Positions 24,604-36,380 of a stretch of 64,000 nt of DNA are shown piece after piece. How positions within the stretch are numbered: the stretch's first letter is position 1; every line of letters begins with the position of its first letter. A program made the translations under genes and the position numbers. The DNA is from Physcomitrium patens (lineage: Eukaryota; Streptophyta; Bryopsida; Funariales; Funariaceae), in NCBI RefSeq assembly GCF_000002425.4, contig NC_037254.1:14171850-14235849 (forward strand), read 5' to 3'. A model generated the notes under the pieces. That model saw only the letters and a program-made list of their open reading frames with translations, did no database searches and was not told the origin of the DNA.

Positions 24604-25870
24604 TGTGAAAATCAAACTCTCAATACTTCCTCGTGCTAATACTATTACTGATTATTGTCGTAAAGCTTACAGTTCAAAGCACAATGTCTGAAATTTGCAA
24701 CAATGAAACCTTCTATGAGTGCCCCATTCCTAACTACTTACTCGGGGTCCGAATCAAGAACATCTAATCTAGTGTACCTTAATCTCACGTCTAATCAAGA
24801 ATGTCTAAGTTTTTGACTAGTTAGTTTCAGTATCCAAAACTAACCATCAATCGTTTCTTAACTATCACAACCTTTCCAATCTTGACGGTAATCATTATTA
24901 CGGAGACTTCCTCCCTCCACTGAGTAAACCCGTCCTAGATTTATGTATAATACAGACGTAACCGGTTCCCATTAACACGTGTTATAAAGTGGGTTCCCAG
25001 AAAATCTTCCAATTGAATGGAACTATTAGAGAAACCTTCTACCACCCGACATGGCCCATGCCATCATACTTAAAATTTATCGAAAAAGATGTTAAAGTGG
25101 CTATCATAAAGTAGTACCAGATCATTGGGCATAAAATATTTCAGCCGTAACTTACTGTCGTAATAACTCTTTCTGCGGCGTTGTATAGCTTCTATGATCA
25201 AGAAAGTCGTAGCCCTAGCTTCATCCAATTCTCCAATTAGACTAACCTATATTGAAGAGAGTCTTTGTCTCTCAAATGTTCATCTAACGTAATTCATAAA
25301 CTTTGGATTTCCAATTCAATTAGTAGAATTGCCTCCTGACCATATACTAATTGAAATGGAATAGAATTGGTAGTTACTTTATACGTAGTATGGTACGCCC
25401 ATAAAGCTGCAAATAATTTAGTGTCCCAATCAGTTTCCATTCCTGAAATAGTCTTTGTTAAGATCTTACATAGGATATCGTTTGTCTTTTCGATCTGTCC
25501 ATTGGCTAGTGGATGATAAGGTATAGTTTTGCGGTGCTTGATCTCATACTTCGTTGTTAATGCTTCAATTGTGGCATTAAGAAAATGTGTATCGCGATCA
25601 CTAAATAATTCTTTCAGATAGCCAAAACGAGTGATAATGTTCTCATATAAAAATATTGCTACAATATAGCCATTATCAATTTTTGTTGCCATGGCCTCTG
25701 CCCATTTGGTTACATAGTCCGTGGCTACTAGAATATATCACTTTTGTCCATGTCTCGATGTTGGTGCAATGGGTCCAACAAAATCAATTCCCTATTTTTC
25801 AAATGGTACCTGTGCCAAGATTTGTAGTAACGGCATCGCTGAAGTACCCATGGGTCGACCAATTCATTGA
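24604..25870 (-). pseudogene. TATC integrase core and C-terminal region
   Basis: Integrase inserts the cDNA into the host chromosome. On the minus strand the core begins near 25,800 with GIDFVGPIAPTSRHG. An open stretch (25,692-25,294) follows with ELFSDRDTHFLNA, a KTIPYHPLANGQIEKTN block and WAYHTTYK. All three catalytic residues, D in GIDF, D in SDRD and E in QIEK, are present although stops break the frame. A decayed C-terminal region (RATTFLIIEAIQRRR, then MPNDLVLLYDS and HGPCRVVEGF) runs to about 24,880. No chromodomain follows, as expected for Tat/Athila-like elements. Sequence from 24,880 to 24,604 is a spacer before the 3' ORF. Confidence 0.82.
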
Positions 25871-26670
25871 TAGAGATCACAATGATGAACAAATTGGTGT
25901 GCATCAAAAAACATGGTGGGCCACCAATAACTAGCCATTAAAGCCTTGCGAGCAGTACTGTCTCCCGTAAAATGTCTACTACAACTATCCAAGTGACATC
26001 CTTCCAAAATTATATGAACTTCACTTTGAAAGATGCAACAGCATAAAATTACATCCCGCCCTTCTTTATACAAGGCATCTCCAATCATGGTATATGGCAC
26101 ACTTTTTAAAATCAGACGCTTCTTTAATTTTTCATTATAAGAAATGGAAAAAGTCTGAAACGTTAGATATTGGATCAATTCACCATATTTGGATGTAATG
26201 ACATCCACAACGAATAGTTGTGTGTCCGAAAGAGCATCGTTTATCAGTTCATTACCCAATATATTAGATAAACGGGATAAGTGATCTGCATTGGCATGTT
26301 TCTGATCAGGTCGAACGTTAATCGTAAAGTTGAATTCTTGGAGAAGTAACATCCATTGAGTAATTCGTCTGTTCAATTGAGGTTTATTTATCATGTACTT
26401 AAGTGCATCATGATCAACGTGGAACACAAATGAGTATCCAAGTAGATAATGGCAAAAATTTTGTACAGAGTAGATCATTCTGAGGGCCTCTCGCTCGATA
26501 GCATTATAATTTTATTCTGCAACAACGAATTATCGGCTCTCATAATATATGGGATGATCTAATCATTTTTCATCCTTTTGATTGAGAACGGATCCAATAG
26601 CAACATTGGATGCGTCCACATAGACATAAAACGGTTTTGTCCAACAAGGTGTTACAAGAATTGAGGCAGA
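25864..26670 (-). pseudogene. TATC RNase H and integrase zinc-binding region
   Basis: The long open stretch 26,478-25,864 gives the end of RNase H (FVFHVDHDALKYMINKP, RITQWMLLLQEFNF, HANADHLSR) and then, after a linker, the integrase zinc-binding region. That region carries HLDSCSRHF, ALMASYWWPTMF and HHCDLY, one Cys of the HHCC pair being less clear. RNase H removes the RNA template during reverse transcription. The RNase H start (about 26,670-26,480) contains stops (for example after RYYESR). The region connects RT on the right to the integrase core on the left. Confidence 0.8.
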
Positions 26671-26679
26671 TATCAATTT

Positions 26680-27564
26680 TTATTTCAATTTGTCAAATGC
26701 GAAAGTACAATCTTCAGTCCATATTGAGTTATATCCATCTGATGGGGGTTTCTTTAACAAGTCGATTAACGGTTGATAGATAACCGTAAAGGATTCAATA
26801 AAACATCGATAGTAGCTAATATGGCTGGTGAAATCGTACACGGCCAATACCATATCTGGCTTTGGTAAACCCAATATACGAGTAACTTTATTGGGGTGCA
26901 TAGCGATATCTTCAACAGAGACAATATGTTCCAATAGCTTTTTCGATGGTATGCCAAATTGACACTTTTTCAAATTTAAAGATATCCCATACTTGTCGCA
27001 TCGATTCAAACAGTTATTCAGACATACTAGATGTTCAGCCACTGTGCTAAAGGTGTAGAAATCGTCCAAAAATATCTCAATTAATAAACATAGGTAATCT
27101 TGAAACGCTTGTGACATTACTCATTGAAAAGTAGTCGGGGCATTACATAACCCAAATCGCATTACTTTATAGGTGAATGTGCCCCAATTTGTGGTAAACG
27201 TAGTCTTCAATTGATCTTCTTTGGCAATTTTAATTTGATTATACTCCAAAAATCCATCCAAAAATGAGTAACATTCATGTCCGGCCGCTGCATCCAAAAT
27301 ACTGTCTGTAAATAGTAATGAAAAATAGTCCTTCTTAGTAGCGACATTTAACTTTTGAAAATCTTGACATATCCTGATTTTTCCATTCTTCTTCGGTACC
27401 ATCACGATTGGTGACATCTATGTACTATGCGGAACAAGATAAATAAAATCCACATTGAGAAGTTTATCCAATTCTTCTTTCACTAAAAGGGAATATTTTG
27501 GGTTAATCCGGTGTTGTCTTTGACGAACTGGTATAACACCCTCCTCCAGAATAATCTGGTGCTC
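26680..27564 (-). pseudogene. TATC reverse transcriptase
   Basis: Two adjoining open stretches in one frame, 27,417-27,121 and 27,117-26,680, are split by one stop (TGA). The first gives MVPKKNGKIRICQDFQKLN, an LDGFLEYNQIKIA block and MRFGLCNAPTTFQ. The second gives IEIFLDDFYTFS, where FLDD is the polymerase active site, then CLNRCDKYGISLNLKKCQF and a connection region (FTSHISYYRCFIESF). The N-terminal fingers begin near 27,550 (EGVIPVRQRQH). This is a nearly complete Ty3/Gypsy RT with the catalytic Asp pair kept. In the active element it copies RNA to DNA in the particle. Confidence 0.85.
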
Positions 27565-29031
27565 TCACACGTCAACTTGAATCCCTTTCAAATCTGCATA
27601 CGACCACGCAAAGGTAGATTTGTGATAGATAAAAAACTGTTTCCAAGCATTCAATACTATACTAATAATACCGGCATATATTTTAATTAACTGTGATATT
27701 TCGTTGGTGCCAAGGCTAATAGATTGACACACAGGGTCTTCAACAACCTCTGATTTAATTATCTTCTCCTGATTTGAATATCTTGTATTATCCAACATAT
27801 GGAAACCACCCAAATTTGGTTCCAATGTGTTGACTCTATTGACTGTGAAATTATTCATCCATTCGGTAATAGCATGATCCGAGTTAGTCGCATCCTCTTG
27901 ATGTAGTAAATATTTGCCAAGACTTCCATATTGGTAGACTCCTGCCTTTGTTGTTGAAGTATTTTGTCCTACCCCAAATTGCGGTGAACCTATAGCATCA
28001 TCATTTGCCTCAATCGATTGACTCTCATTTTTTGATGTAAATTTTGATTCTAGCAATTGAGATTCTCCATGATATTGTACCAGGTACATTTGTAGAACAA
28101 TCTGGTCCCGATCTTTTCCAATTGTCAATGTGCCTCGATCCCAATCGTTCTTAGATTTGGCTTGATAAAGCCAATGTCTGCTCAATAAAATAGGATACAA
28201 TAACGTAGAACTCTGTAATCGAAATACAATATAATCAATTTTGTATGTCAATCCCACGATTACAGTGGCAATATTGCGTAAGATTCCCATTAGCTTTACT
28301 TGACTATGATCTGCCATTCGCAAGACCAATGTCGTAGGTAACAATTGCTTTAGATCCGAGTCCTCTATTGTATCCACGTTCATTAAATTTACACTGGAGC
28401 CACCATCAACTTGTATCCCTCGAATTAAAATACCACCAATTAATACATCGATTGTTGGTGCTCCCAGATTTGGATTTAAGCTAACTTCATGAATTTTTTT
28501 AGTGCGAGATCTTCGTCGTATTAATGCTGAATTCAATGTAGATCGACATTCCAGTGCTATAGCCAAAAGTTGCTTCATTGTAATTGAAGACTGAATAACA
28601 TCCAAATCTTTCAAAATGTCGTAGGATTCCATATTGAGAGTAATTTCCAATGCTCTTTTGCGTTTCATTGGTTTCAATTTTACTCCATTCAGTAGTAATT
28701 CCTTCCTGGCAATTGAGATTGCCGTTGGTAACTTTGCCAATTTTTCTACCACTAAAGGTTCCTTTAATGCGTAAGATCTTTTATTGGGCTGTACAGGTAT
28801 TGGTACTTGGTCAGTTGGGATTGATCTTGATGGTCTTGAAAAATTGGCACATGGGATCGAATTGGATTCCTCAATCTGTTGAGATCTCAATATTGGCATA
28901 TGTTCCAATACTGATATTGGTTTGTTCAGCCCCATGGATGGCACTACTTGCTCTCTTGCGATTAGTTCATCTATGTCCTGAATTGAATTCTTGTCTTTTT
29001 GTTGGCCTCTGATAAACACTTCATTCACCAC
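27565..29031 (-). pseudogene. TATC protease and gag-pol linker, long open stretch
   Basis: 488-codon open stretch. The centre carries the aspartic protease: GAPTIDVLIGGILIRG, then VDGGSSVNLM, where DGGS replaces the usual D-S/T-G-A active site, then RMADHSQVKLMG and PILLSRHWL. Retroviral-type proteases cut the Gag-Pol chain. The first 170 residues are a polar linker with a basic cluster (KLKPMKRKR). The last 130 connect to RT and contain FIYHKSTFAWSYADLKGI, a block seen before RT in related elements. Absence of stops over 1.4 kb contrasts with most of this window. Confidence 0.8.
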
Positions 29032-29100
29032 CTCGACACAATGTACTAGTGAGTCTTGTCGAATAGGGCCTATGTCCTCCGTCGATTGGCTTGTTTACAT

Positions 29101-31225
29101 TTACTGGTCCCAGTTATTATAATTAAAGGGTGCATTACACTGCTGATAAGTATGACCAGACTTCTTATAATTTCCACATATTAGAGCATAGTCATCACTG
29201 GGCCTTGGATTAGGACATTCACTCGCATAATGTCTGATTTGTCTACAACGATAGCAATAAAGTGGTCTCCTGCGAACTCCTTCAGGGATAATGGGTGTCA
29301 CTACTGGTATATAACGGCTAGGTCTGTTTTATGTCGGATGAGTAAAGGATCCTGCTTGATCCATTGTTATTGTAGAGTCTGGCATTGGCTTCGTCATGGG
29401 TGGATATTGATGGTATCCTAGTTGGTTCATCGCCAATCCGTGAGTATTGGATACACCTTCTTGGTGAAATTCACAGTTGAGAAAATTAGAATAATTCCTG
29501 TTTTGTTTATTCGCTTGATTTCCATTCCAACCAAACATATTATTTATTTGTACTTGATTGACATTCCACGAAGTTGGTTGAATTATTATCTGGTTATTGA
29601 GTTGTTGTTGCTTCCGTAAATTCCAACAGTTGGTGGTAATATGCTTGCCCCCGCAAAAGGTACATTATACAATCATTTCGGGTGGTGAAGGATATTCTGT
29701 TGCTAAATGACCTTGCCCCTTACAATTGCTCCACCAGACATTGGGATGCATATTGGTTGGTTTATGCCTTTTTTCTTTATCTTTGGCCAGATTCACAACC
29801 AATTCATCCATTTTTTTTGTCAATGTTAACAACAATGACTCATTGGGATCCCTTGATACCAATGCATTTGGCAATTCCTTTGTAGGTATTGGTTTTTGAT
29901 ATGCGAAATAAGGTGCATATGGGTGATGATGATGGTGGTACAGCTTGCAATGGAATGGCATCCACTATTCCCTGTGGAATTGTATTATAATCATTCTTTC
30001 CCAAATAACTTTCGGATGCATCATTCCAATTTGTCATTTGATAACCTCCTTGAGATGGAATCATTGTGGCTCCAACTGTTAAGTTTTGGTCATAGAAACA
30101 TTCCTTCCATACTTTTGCTCGCTCAAGAGATGATGCAATGGTAGCTGATTGGACCTCCTTTACAAACATTTTTAATTCTGGTGGGTATAGTCCATCAACC
30201 AATATGGACAATACAAATGATTCTGGCATTTGGTTATTTGGCCATTTTTGAAGTATATCCGCTACGCGACCATAATATGACTGTACCACTTCCCCTAGTA
30301 CCATTCTGCTGTTCATTAGTTTTTTTCTAAGACGTTCTTCAAAACCAATTGGTCGAAAATGGACTAAAAATATATTTTTCAATACCTCCCAATTGATAAA
30401 TTGTTCCACAGGTTGATAGTTATACCACTCAAAAGCTATGTCTTTCAATGTTGCTGGCAGCCATCTCAGCCAAATGTCTTCTGTTCTTCCATTATTGGCT
30501 ACACACGCCATCAAGAATTGAGACAAATGTTGATCTGGATCCGCACCTGGCAAACCCCAAAAAGTAGATAATGGTGCAATGCTAGTCATTCGATTGTCCA
30601 TTGTATCCATTTGAACTGCAATCGGAACTGCTGGTCCTCCGTACGTCATTAAAGATGCCGGTGTTCTACTCAATTCCTTATTAAAATAAAAACTGTCTCC
30701 CGTAAAAGTCTTTTTCGGACTTTCAAGCCTTCTCGATTAACTATTATTATCCCCAAATAATTTTATTGGTTGAATATGAGGTGAAAACAGCAAGTTTTGA
30801 TATATTCTGAATTGGTCTTTATTGGCAAGTGATTTATGCCAATCTTTAGAACCAGTCTTGTTAGGATCGAATATATTTCTAATTGAGAAAATATTTAGTG
30901 GGATACCTAATTCCTCTGTGCCTTCCTCGTTTTTTGTTAACGACTTCAAGAGGTATGCTGGACTATTAGCAGTGCTCTCCTCGAGTGCTCTTGGTAATTT
31001 CTTTACCGGTATGTACTTCTGAAATATTAGAGGTTGATCGTCTTCTGGGTACGATCGAATACACCGACAGGCATGCAACCACGACTTAATCAAATTTTGT
31101 CGATGCTTCTTTTTTAATTTACAATCTTGCTCATTACGTAATAAATTTCTTGCTTGTGATCGCTATGTTCTTTCCTTTGATTGCTTTATTCTCTTTGCTG
31201 TTAAATTCTCATTCTTAATAATCAT
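29101..31225 (-). pseudogene. TATC gag with several zinc knuckles
   Basis: Starts at ATG 31,225 with a basic N-terminal region (SQARNLLRNE, CKLKKKH). An open piece follows at 31,093-30,737, then the capsid core (30,673-29,840) with FLMACVANNGRTEDIWLRWL, FEWYNYQ and RRLRKKLMNSRM-like blocks. The frame then shifts by +1 within a CCA/CAT repeat near 29,940, in the same place as in TRG. The nucleocapsid side follows: NCKGQGHLATEY, then CTFCGGKHITTNC, CYRCRQIRHYASEC and CGNYKKSGHTYQQC (29,301-29,101). That is up to four CCHC knuckles, two of them damaged. Gag builds the particle. Stops at single codons separate the pieces. Confidence 0.82.
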
Positions 31226-31311
31226 ATTCTTTCATTATTTCTACTGAGTTTGCTTCCCAATCTCCTTTAGTGCTTCGATAGTTAATTCTTAACACTCAAT
31301 AATGTTGTCAA

Positions 31312-31329
31312 TCCCCGGCAGCGGTGCCA
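31312..31329 (-). promoter_or_regulatory. TATC primer binding site (tRNA-Asp)
   Basis: On the minus strand TGGCACCGCTGCCGGGGA lies 3 bp inside the 5' LTR. It corresponds to the 3' end of plant tRNA-Asp (typical site TGGCGCCGTTGCCGGGGA, two differences). It primes minus-strand DNA synthesis, and its use is typical of Athila/Tat elements. Confidence 0.88.
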
Positions 31330-31332
31330 AAA

Positions 31333-32074
31333 TGTGATTGTCGTTTTACTTATTTTGAAAGAAACCTCCCAAAATAAAACTGTATAGGGAGATTTGAACA
31401 CAGGGAAAGACCATGTATATGAGCTCCAATTATTAGGATCACACAATTAACCACTACTGTTGAATGCTTACTATACCGAAGAACACTTAACTTTTTCTCC
31501 TACTATCCACTCTCTCATATCAATACAATAACATCCACGACAACGATTTCAGTACCCTGCGTAATTCACAAACAAATAAGCATATTCCAAACCCTAGAAC
31601 GAATAGCTTCCAATCCACAAAATTTGATCAAGACAATTCCTTTGATTACAATTCTTCTCCACTGAACTTACAACCTTGCGATAAACAGTGACTGGAAACT
31701 TCTATACATCCTCAATCTTTCACAATAATTGATAAACAGTGATCCATAAACAACTTCGTAAATCAAACATTAATTCATTAAATCGATTCTCTTCACTAGA
31801 ATCAACACTAACACAAAAGAAACAAAAAAACTAAGAAGAAGAGATAGCATCAAGCTTATTCCCGGCTTAGTACTATCACAGTCTGGCATTTTCTTCCCCT
31901 CTCCCATCCTGCTTATACTACCCCGAGATATCAACTCCTATACTATAGATGATAACTACTTTTCCTGACTATTCATCCATTCTACCTATTGAACCACCTT
32001 TTCAGCAGGTTATCTATCCCTGTTTACACTATATACTAGGTATCTACATTCTGAAAATAACTACTTATTCTACA
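31333..32074 (-). repeat. TATC 5' LTR
   Basis: 742 bp with TG...CA ends (minus strand TGTAGAATAAG at 32,074, ACAATCACA at 31,333). It aligns with the TRG LTRs but lacks their 28-bp tandem duplication. The plus-strand sequence at its right edge passes directly into CHR3 RT. Confidence 0.9.
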
Positions 32075-32882
32075 GTTTGTATTGACAAAAATTTAGTAAA
32101 GAACTTCATATGCCATTCATAATCTCTAGCACATGCTTCTATCTTATTTGTGAAGAAGAAAGACGGATCATTGTAGATGTATATGAACTATAGAAGGCTC
32201 AACAAGATCACTATTAACAATAATTATCATTTATCTTTGATTTTAAGACTTTTTGATCAATTCAATCAAGCAAAGATCTATACAAAAATAAATATATAAA
32301 GAATATATAATTTGGTATACATTAAAAAAAAGATGAATGAAAGACTATGTTTTGAATTAAATATGGGCATTTTAAATATAATATCATGTCTTTTGGACTC
32401 ACAAATATATCAATTGCATTTCAATATCTAATAAATAATATATTTTGAGAATTTCTTGATAAATTTCTTACGTATTATCTAAAAAATATTTTAATATATT
32501 TTAAGATTACAAAAAAATATAAACTTTATATTCACTATGTCTTACAAAAACCTAGAAATATATGATTATATGTCAAGATAGAGAAGTATATATTTTATAC
32601 TACTTGGATTAACTTTTTAGAATATATCATTTCAAATGATGGACTTATGATTTATTTTAAGAAGGTCCAAACTATCGTAGATTGAAAGATTCCAAAAACA
32701 ATAAAAATGGCTAATGATTTTAAAATTTGTCAATTATTATCAAATTTGTATCAAAAAAAATTTCAAGTTGTTGCTCTTTTAATACGTTTGACGTGTAAAG
32801 ATAAACTTGAGTAGAAGAAAGAAGTTAAAGCATTTTTTGAAGTTTTAAAGATAACATTTAGTTTTTTATAAATCTTATATTG
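32075..32882 (+). pseudogene. CHR3 reverse transcriptase remnant
   Basis: Continuation of CHR3 pol right of TATC. It starts in the block equivalent to CHR5 43,985 ([13 protein letters not shown]) and runs through the KKDGSL, MNYRRLNKITINN and GHFKYNIMSFGLTN blocks. It continues to the DPKKVQT and RKLANYY equivalents and ends near 32,880. The YLDD box is lost. Stops throughout. The RNase H and most of the integrase expected next are replaced by an unclassified insertion. Confidence 0.75.
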
Positions 32883-34572
32883 CAAAGCATTGGAATATAT
32901 GATTTTGACTCAAAATTAACATAACATGCAAAAAATAAGTAAGAAATAAGTACAAAAAAATTGAAGACGATTACACATACCAATAGCAAGCAAAGCTTCC
33001 AAAACCTCTTGATTGATGGCTGCCCTCTTTCTCCAACTTAAATATTAATCTTTCAACATTGATTTTTTCTTGTTGAATTATTTAATTGCTCTAAAACTTG
33101 GATTTTGTGTAGAAATTAAAGCCTTAATTTTTCTCACCAAATTTCTCTTCAATCCAACTAGTAGATATTGCTAGATCTTGGAATCACTCCCAAATCCTAA
33201 ATTTGAGACTGTTATCAACAAAAATCCTCATATGCTTCAATCTAAATGCTCCATTGATTTCAAATTCATTGTACATATTTATAATAAAGAAAAAATAAAA
33301 TGCTTAATTTTAATTAATATACATACTACTAAATTCATAAAATCTTAAAATATATAAACCTATTTTTATTTTTTTAAATCTAAATCCATTGAGTGCATTA
33401 TCAACTTTAAAAATCCTTCAAAATTTCAAAATTAATCCAAATGTCATAAAGCAACACTCAAAAATTTCTTTTCAAATTCGCTTCAAATTTCACTCTTCAA
33501 TTTACAAAAGAACCTTGGAGTCAACGTAGGTAGTCAATTTTATGTTTCAAGATTTGATTTCGACCTTTGTTGGTAATTGGTCTTCTTAAGATATCAATTC
33601 TTATCTTCTTAAGGTAATTTTTGCTAAAATCAACTCTAAACTTCTTCCTATATTTTTTTATATTCTTTATTTTTTTAATCTACCTTATTTTTTCTAATTT
33701 ATAGCTTTATAAAATAAATAGAATCTATTTTCATGAAAGACAATTCTAACACTAAAAAAACCTATTATTTATCTATATTTTCTTATTATATATTTTAATT
33801 AGGCTCTTCTAAAATAAAATACTTTCTTTCTTCTTTCACCTAATAGCCATATTATTATATGATACTATATTGCAAAGAAGATTATAGTACTAAATTTTGG
33901 TCGCAAGGTCTTTTTTTTTATTGCTTATAGTCAAGCAAGCGAACAAGCTCAATGGCTTTTAATTAGGGATTTTACAATTGTAAAATATAGTCCATGAATT
34001 TAGACATAGTAGCTAACAATCAATTCTAATAGATGAGTTTGCAAAGTTTTCAAATATTATCTACACTTAGCAAAACTTTGTACTTTTAAAAAAAGGCTTA
34101 TCACCTTTTTATTAGTTGTTGTCTTATCAAAGTTGTAGTGCTACAAAAAAAAAAAATTCATTAAAGTATGAAAGTGGCTTATTTTACATATTTATATTGT
34201 GAGGTTTATATAGATGAAATGTTATTTGAAGATAAATATTTATTCAAGGATGAATTTTTATTGATGGTTGAATATTAATTTAAAATATAAATTAGAAACT
34301 AATATTAATATTAATATTAATAAATAAAATAAAATTTTAATAATTATTATTTTTTATTTATATGAAATTCTACATTGACTTATTATTATAAGCATGAATT
34401 GATAATAGAGATTTTGCTTCACTACTTAGGTAATTTAAAGAGATTAAAGAATGAAATAATAAGAATTAAAATAAAAGCTATAACTTATAAAATTTACATA
34501 ATTAATTTACTTATAATAAATTAAAAGAAACTTCTAATTAATATAGGTTTATTTTAGCTCACAAATATAAAT
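32883..34572. repeat. Unclassified insertion R' inside CHR3
   Basis: About 1.7 kb with no supported coding region and no similarity to the CHR or TATC elements. Its right 300-350 bp are the reverse complement of the R repeat in CHRB (16,640-16,960). The minus strand begins TGAGCTAAAATAAACC at about 34,561, a possible LTR start. It replaces CHR3 RNase H and the first two thirds of integrase, so insertion and deletion, or several events, are implied. Contains an A-run at about 34,145-34,158. Confidence 0.55.
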
Positions 34573-35031
34573 GCTCAATTTATATTAAGATCTTAAAAAA
34601 TTCTTTTCAAGATTCTAAAAGTCAACATAAAAATATCTTTGGATTTTCATCCTCAAATTAATGGACAAATGGAGTAATGAAATCAAATTTTGAAGCAATA
34701 TTTGAGATTTGCCATCAACTACCAATAAAATGGTTGAACAACTCCTTAACTATTGACAAAAAAAATTTATAATAACACAATTTATTTTTCAATTCAATAA
34801 ATATATTTCTTTACTAATTATAATTATTATCTATGAATTAATACTTTTGACTTTTTAAAATTTGATAATCTTGTGGTAGAAGATTTAACAAATCATTTAC
34901 CAAAACTACATACAAAAATGAAGCAACAACTAAAAAGACTCAAGAATAAGAAATGATCAATATAGATATTCATAGCAAAGAACAAGTTCAAATCCATATT
35001 AGAAACAAAATATGGTTATTTGATGTGATAC
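34573..35031 (+). pseudogene. CHR3 integrase C-terminal remnant
   Basis: Resumes in the integrase core: KILKVNIKISLDFHPQINGQ and then NQILKQYLRFAINY. The C-terminal region follows (LDFHPQ, LMNxxTFDFLKFDNLVVEDL, LPKLHTKM). It stops at 35,031 in the block before the chromodomain, interrupted by CHR5, and continues at 58,674 (CAAGAC...). The flanking gatac (35,027-35,031) is the left target duplication of CHR5. Confidence 0.75.
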
Positions 35032-35271
35032 AATCACGGACATATGCATGTAAGCCAACAATTACATGTATAAATAGGTAGAAGTAGGTAAAAGTAGGTA
35101 AAAGTAAGTTAATTCTATAGTATTTGATATGAAAGCTTCATAGAAGCTTCATAGATGCTGCTTTGACTTTATAGGTGTCTTTAATTGAATTTTTGGAATT
35201 ATAAACCTAGTCAACATGTTGGCCATGTGCCACACATATTGTTAGCTTAAAGACCAAGCTAACTATGTGGT
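35032..35271 (+). repeat. CHR5 5' LTR, left part
   Basis: 240 bp of a plus-oriented LTR (AATCACGGACATATGCATG...CTAACTATGTGGT), first two bases altered from TG. Interrupted by CHR4 and resumed at 41,675. Confidence 0.88.
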
Positions 35272-35822
35272 TGTCAAGGACAAGAACTCGATGAAAAGAT
35301 AATTCAGACAAGTGAGCCTTCACTCAAAAAAAAGTAACAAAATATAAATAAATAAGTATGTATATTGAAAGAGAAACATGAATGACTATTGCCAAAACAC
35401 AAGAAAATTAGAGACCCTTGAAACTAGATTGGAAGCAAGAAAGAAGTTGACAAGAATGAAGAAGGCTTCACTCTTGTCTCTACATATACTATCTAACTAG
35501 GAGCTATGTGGCAACGTTCTATAGGACCTCCAATATGTGATAACTTTGTAGGACACATGCCTTGACTTATAAGGCAAGTTTTTCTATGTGTGGGCCATAT
35601 AGTTAGCTTGATCTTCAAGCTAACAACATGTGTGGCACATGGCCAACTTGTTGACTACGTTTCTAATCCAAAAAGTCAATTAAAGACACCTATGAAGTCA
35701 AAGTAGCATCTATGAAGCTTTTAGAAAGCTTCCATATCAAATACTATAGAATTAACTTACTTTTACCTATTTTTACTTACTTCTATATATTTTTATATGT
35801 AATTATGAGTATGTCAATGACA
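35272..35822 (-). repeat. CHR4 3' LTR
   Basis: 551 bp. On the minus strand it starts TGTCATTGACATACTC and ends CCTTGACA. Preceded (minus strand) by the purine tract AGAAGAGGAGGTAA. Contains the inverted repeat gttagcttga/tcaagctaac. Confidence 0.92.
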
Positions 35823-35863
35823 TTACCTCCTCTTCTAGGAACGAGTTCTATGAGGAGCAGTCA

Positions 35864-36286
35864 TTATATGTTCATGAAATATATGATGTAATAAATTATA
35901 TTCGCTACATACTTTAATCTTTGTTCTCTTTGAAGATGATTGATAGGGCCTCTCAACCATCGGTAGTATCCCATATCAGGATGGAAAGACCACCTAATTA
36001 TTTGATCATTGTTGACGCCTTCATAACTTCCCTCAAATAGAACATTTGGAACACCATCAGGACTTGTTCCTACTTCTAGTAAAATCATCAAACATCAGGA
36101 GTCCCTTCCTAAGTCGTGATATCAAACGCAATGTATCTTGCCATCTATTTGAGGGAGAACATGTTGTTCTTGAAGATCTTCATCTCGATTGTGTCGTCTT
36201 GAAGGTTGTAACAATCGTAATGTCTCATTTGATAGATCAGCAAATAAAGGCTCTTGAGTCGAATTCACTGATTGTTGGTTTTCCAT
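35864..36286 (-). pseudogene. CHR4 copy of the extra 3' ORF
   Basis: 423 nt from ATG (36,286) to stop (35,864), the same length as the copies in CHR2, CHR5 and CHR6. The last 75 codons are open (EVGTSPDGVPNVLFEGSY, then WLRGPINHLQREQR). Two or three stops lie in the first half. It lies between the chromodomain and the polypurine tract. Confidence 0.75.
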
Positions 36287-36380
36287 CTCTTGAGTATCAC
36301 AACTACAAAGAAGCTACAAACAAGGATTGAAAGTAGAATGTTATCTTGCCTAAATCTTGTTTCTTTTATAAAGAAGGTTT

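Larger units (their letters stand above)
22458..32074 (-). mobile_element. TATC, tRNA-Asp-primed Ty3/Gypsy element with pol and a 3' ORF
   Basis: A 9.6-kb minus-strand element. It has a 5' LTR (31,333-32,074), a primer binding site, gag, protease, RT, RNase H, integrase without chromodomain, a long 3' ORF with coiled coils, a polypurine tract and a truncated 3' LTR (22,458-22,863). The tRNA-Asp primer site, the lack of a chromodomain and an extra ORF after integrase fit the Tat/Athila branch of plant Ty3/Gypsy elements. It sits inside CHR3 between protease and RT. The left end is deleted, so no target duplication can be seen. Coding regions keep long open stretches interrupted by single stops. 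Confidence 0.88.

Noticed and set aside
25656-25934. 92-codon + strand ORF
   Set aside because: Antisense to the TATC integrase core, which has clear catalytic motifs on the other strand.
28650-29012. 120-codon + strand ORF with hydrophobic stretches
   Set aside because: Antisense shadow of the long TATC protease frame on the minus strand.
29665-29961. Run of five His codons as a metal-binding protein
   Set aside because: Product of a CCA/CAT repeat in gag at the frame-change point, not a separate protein.
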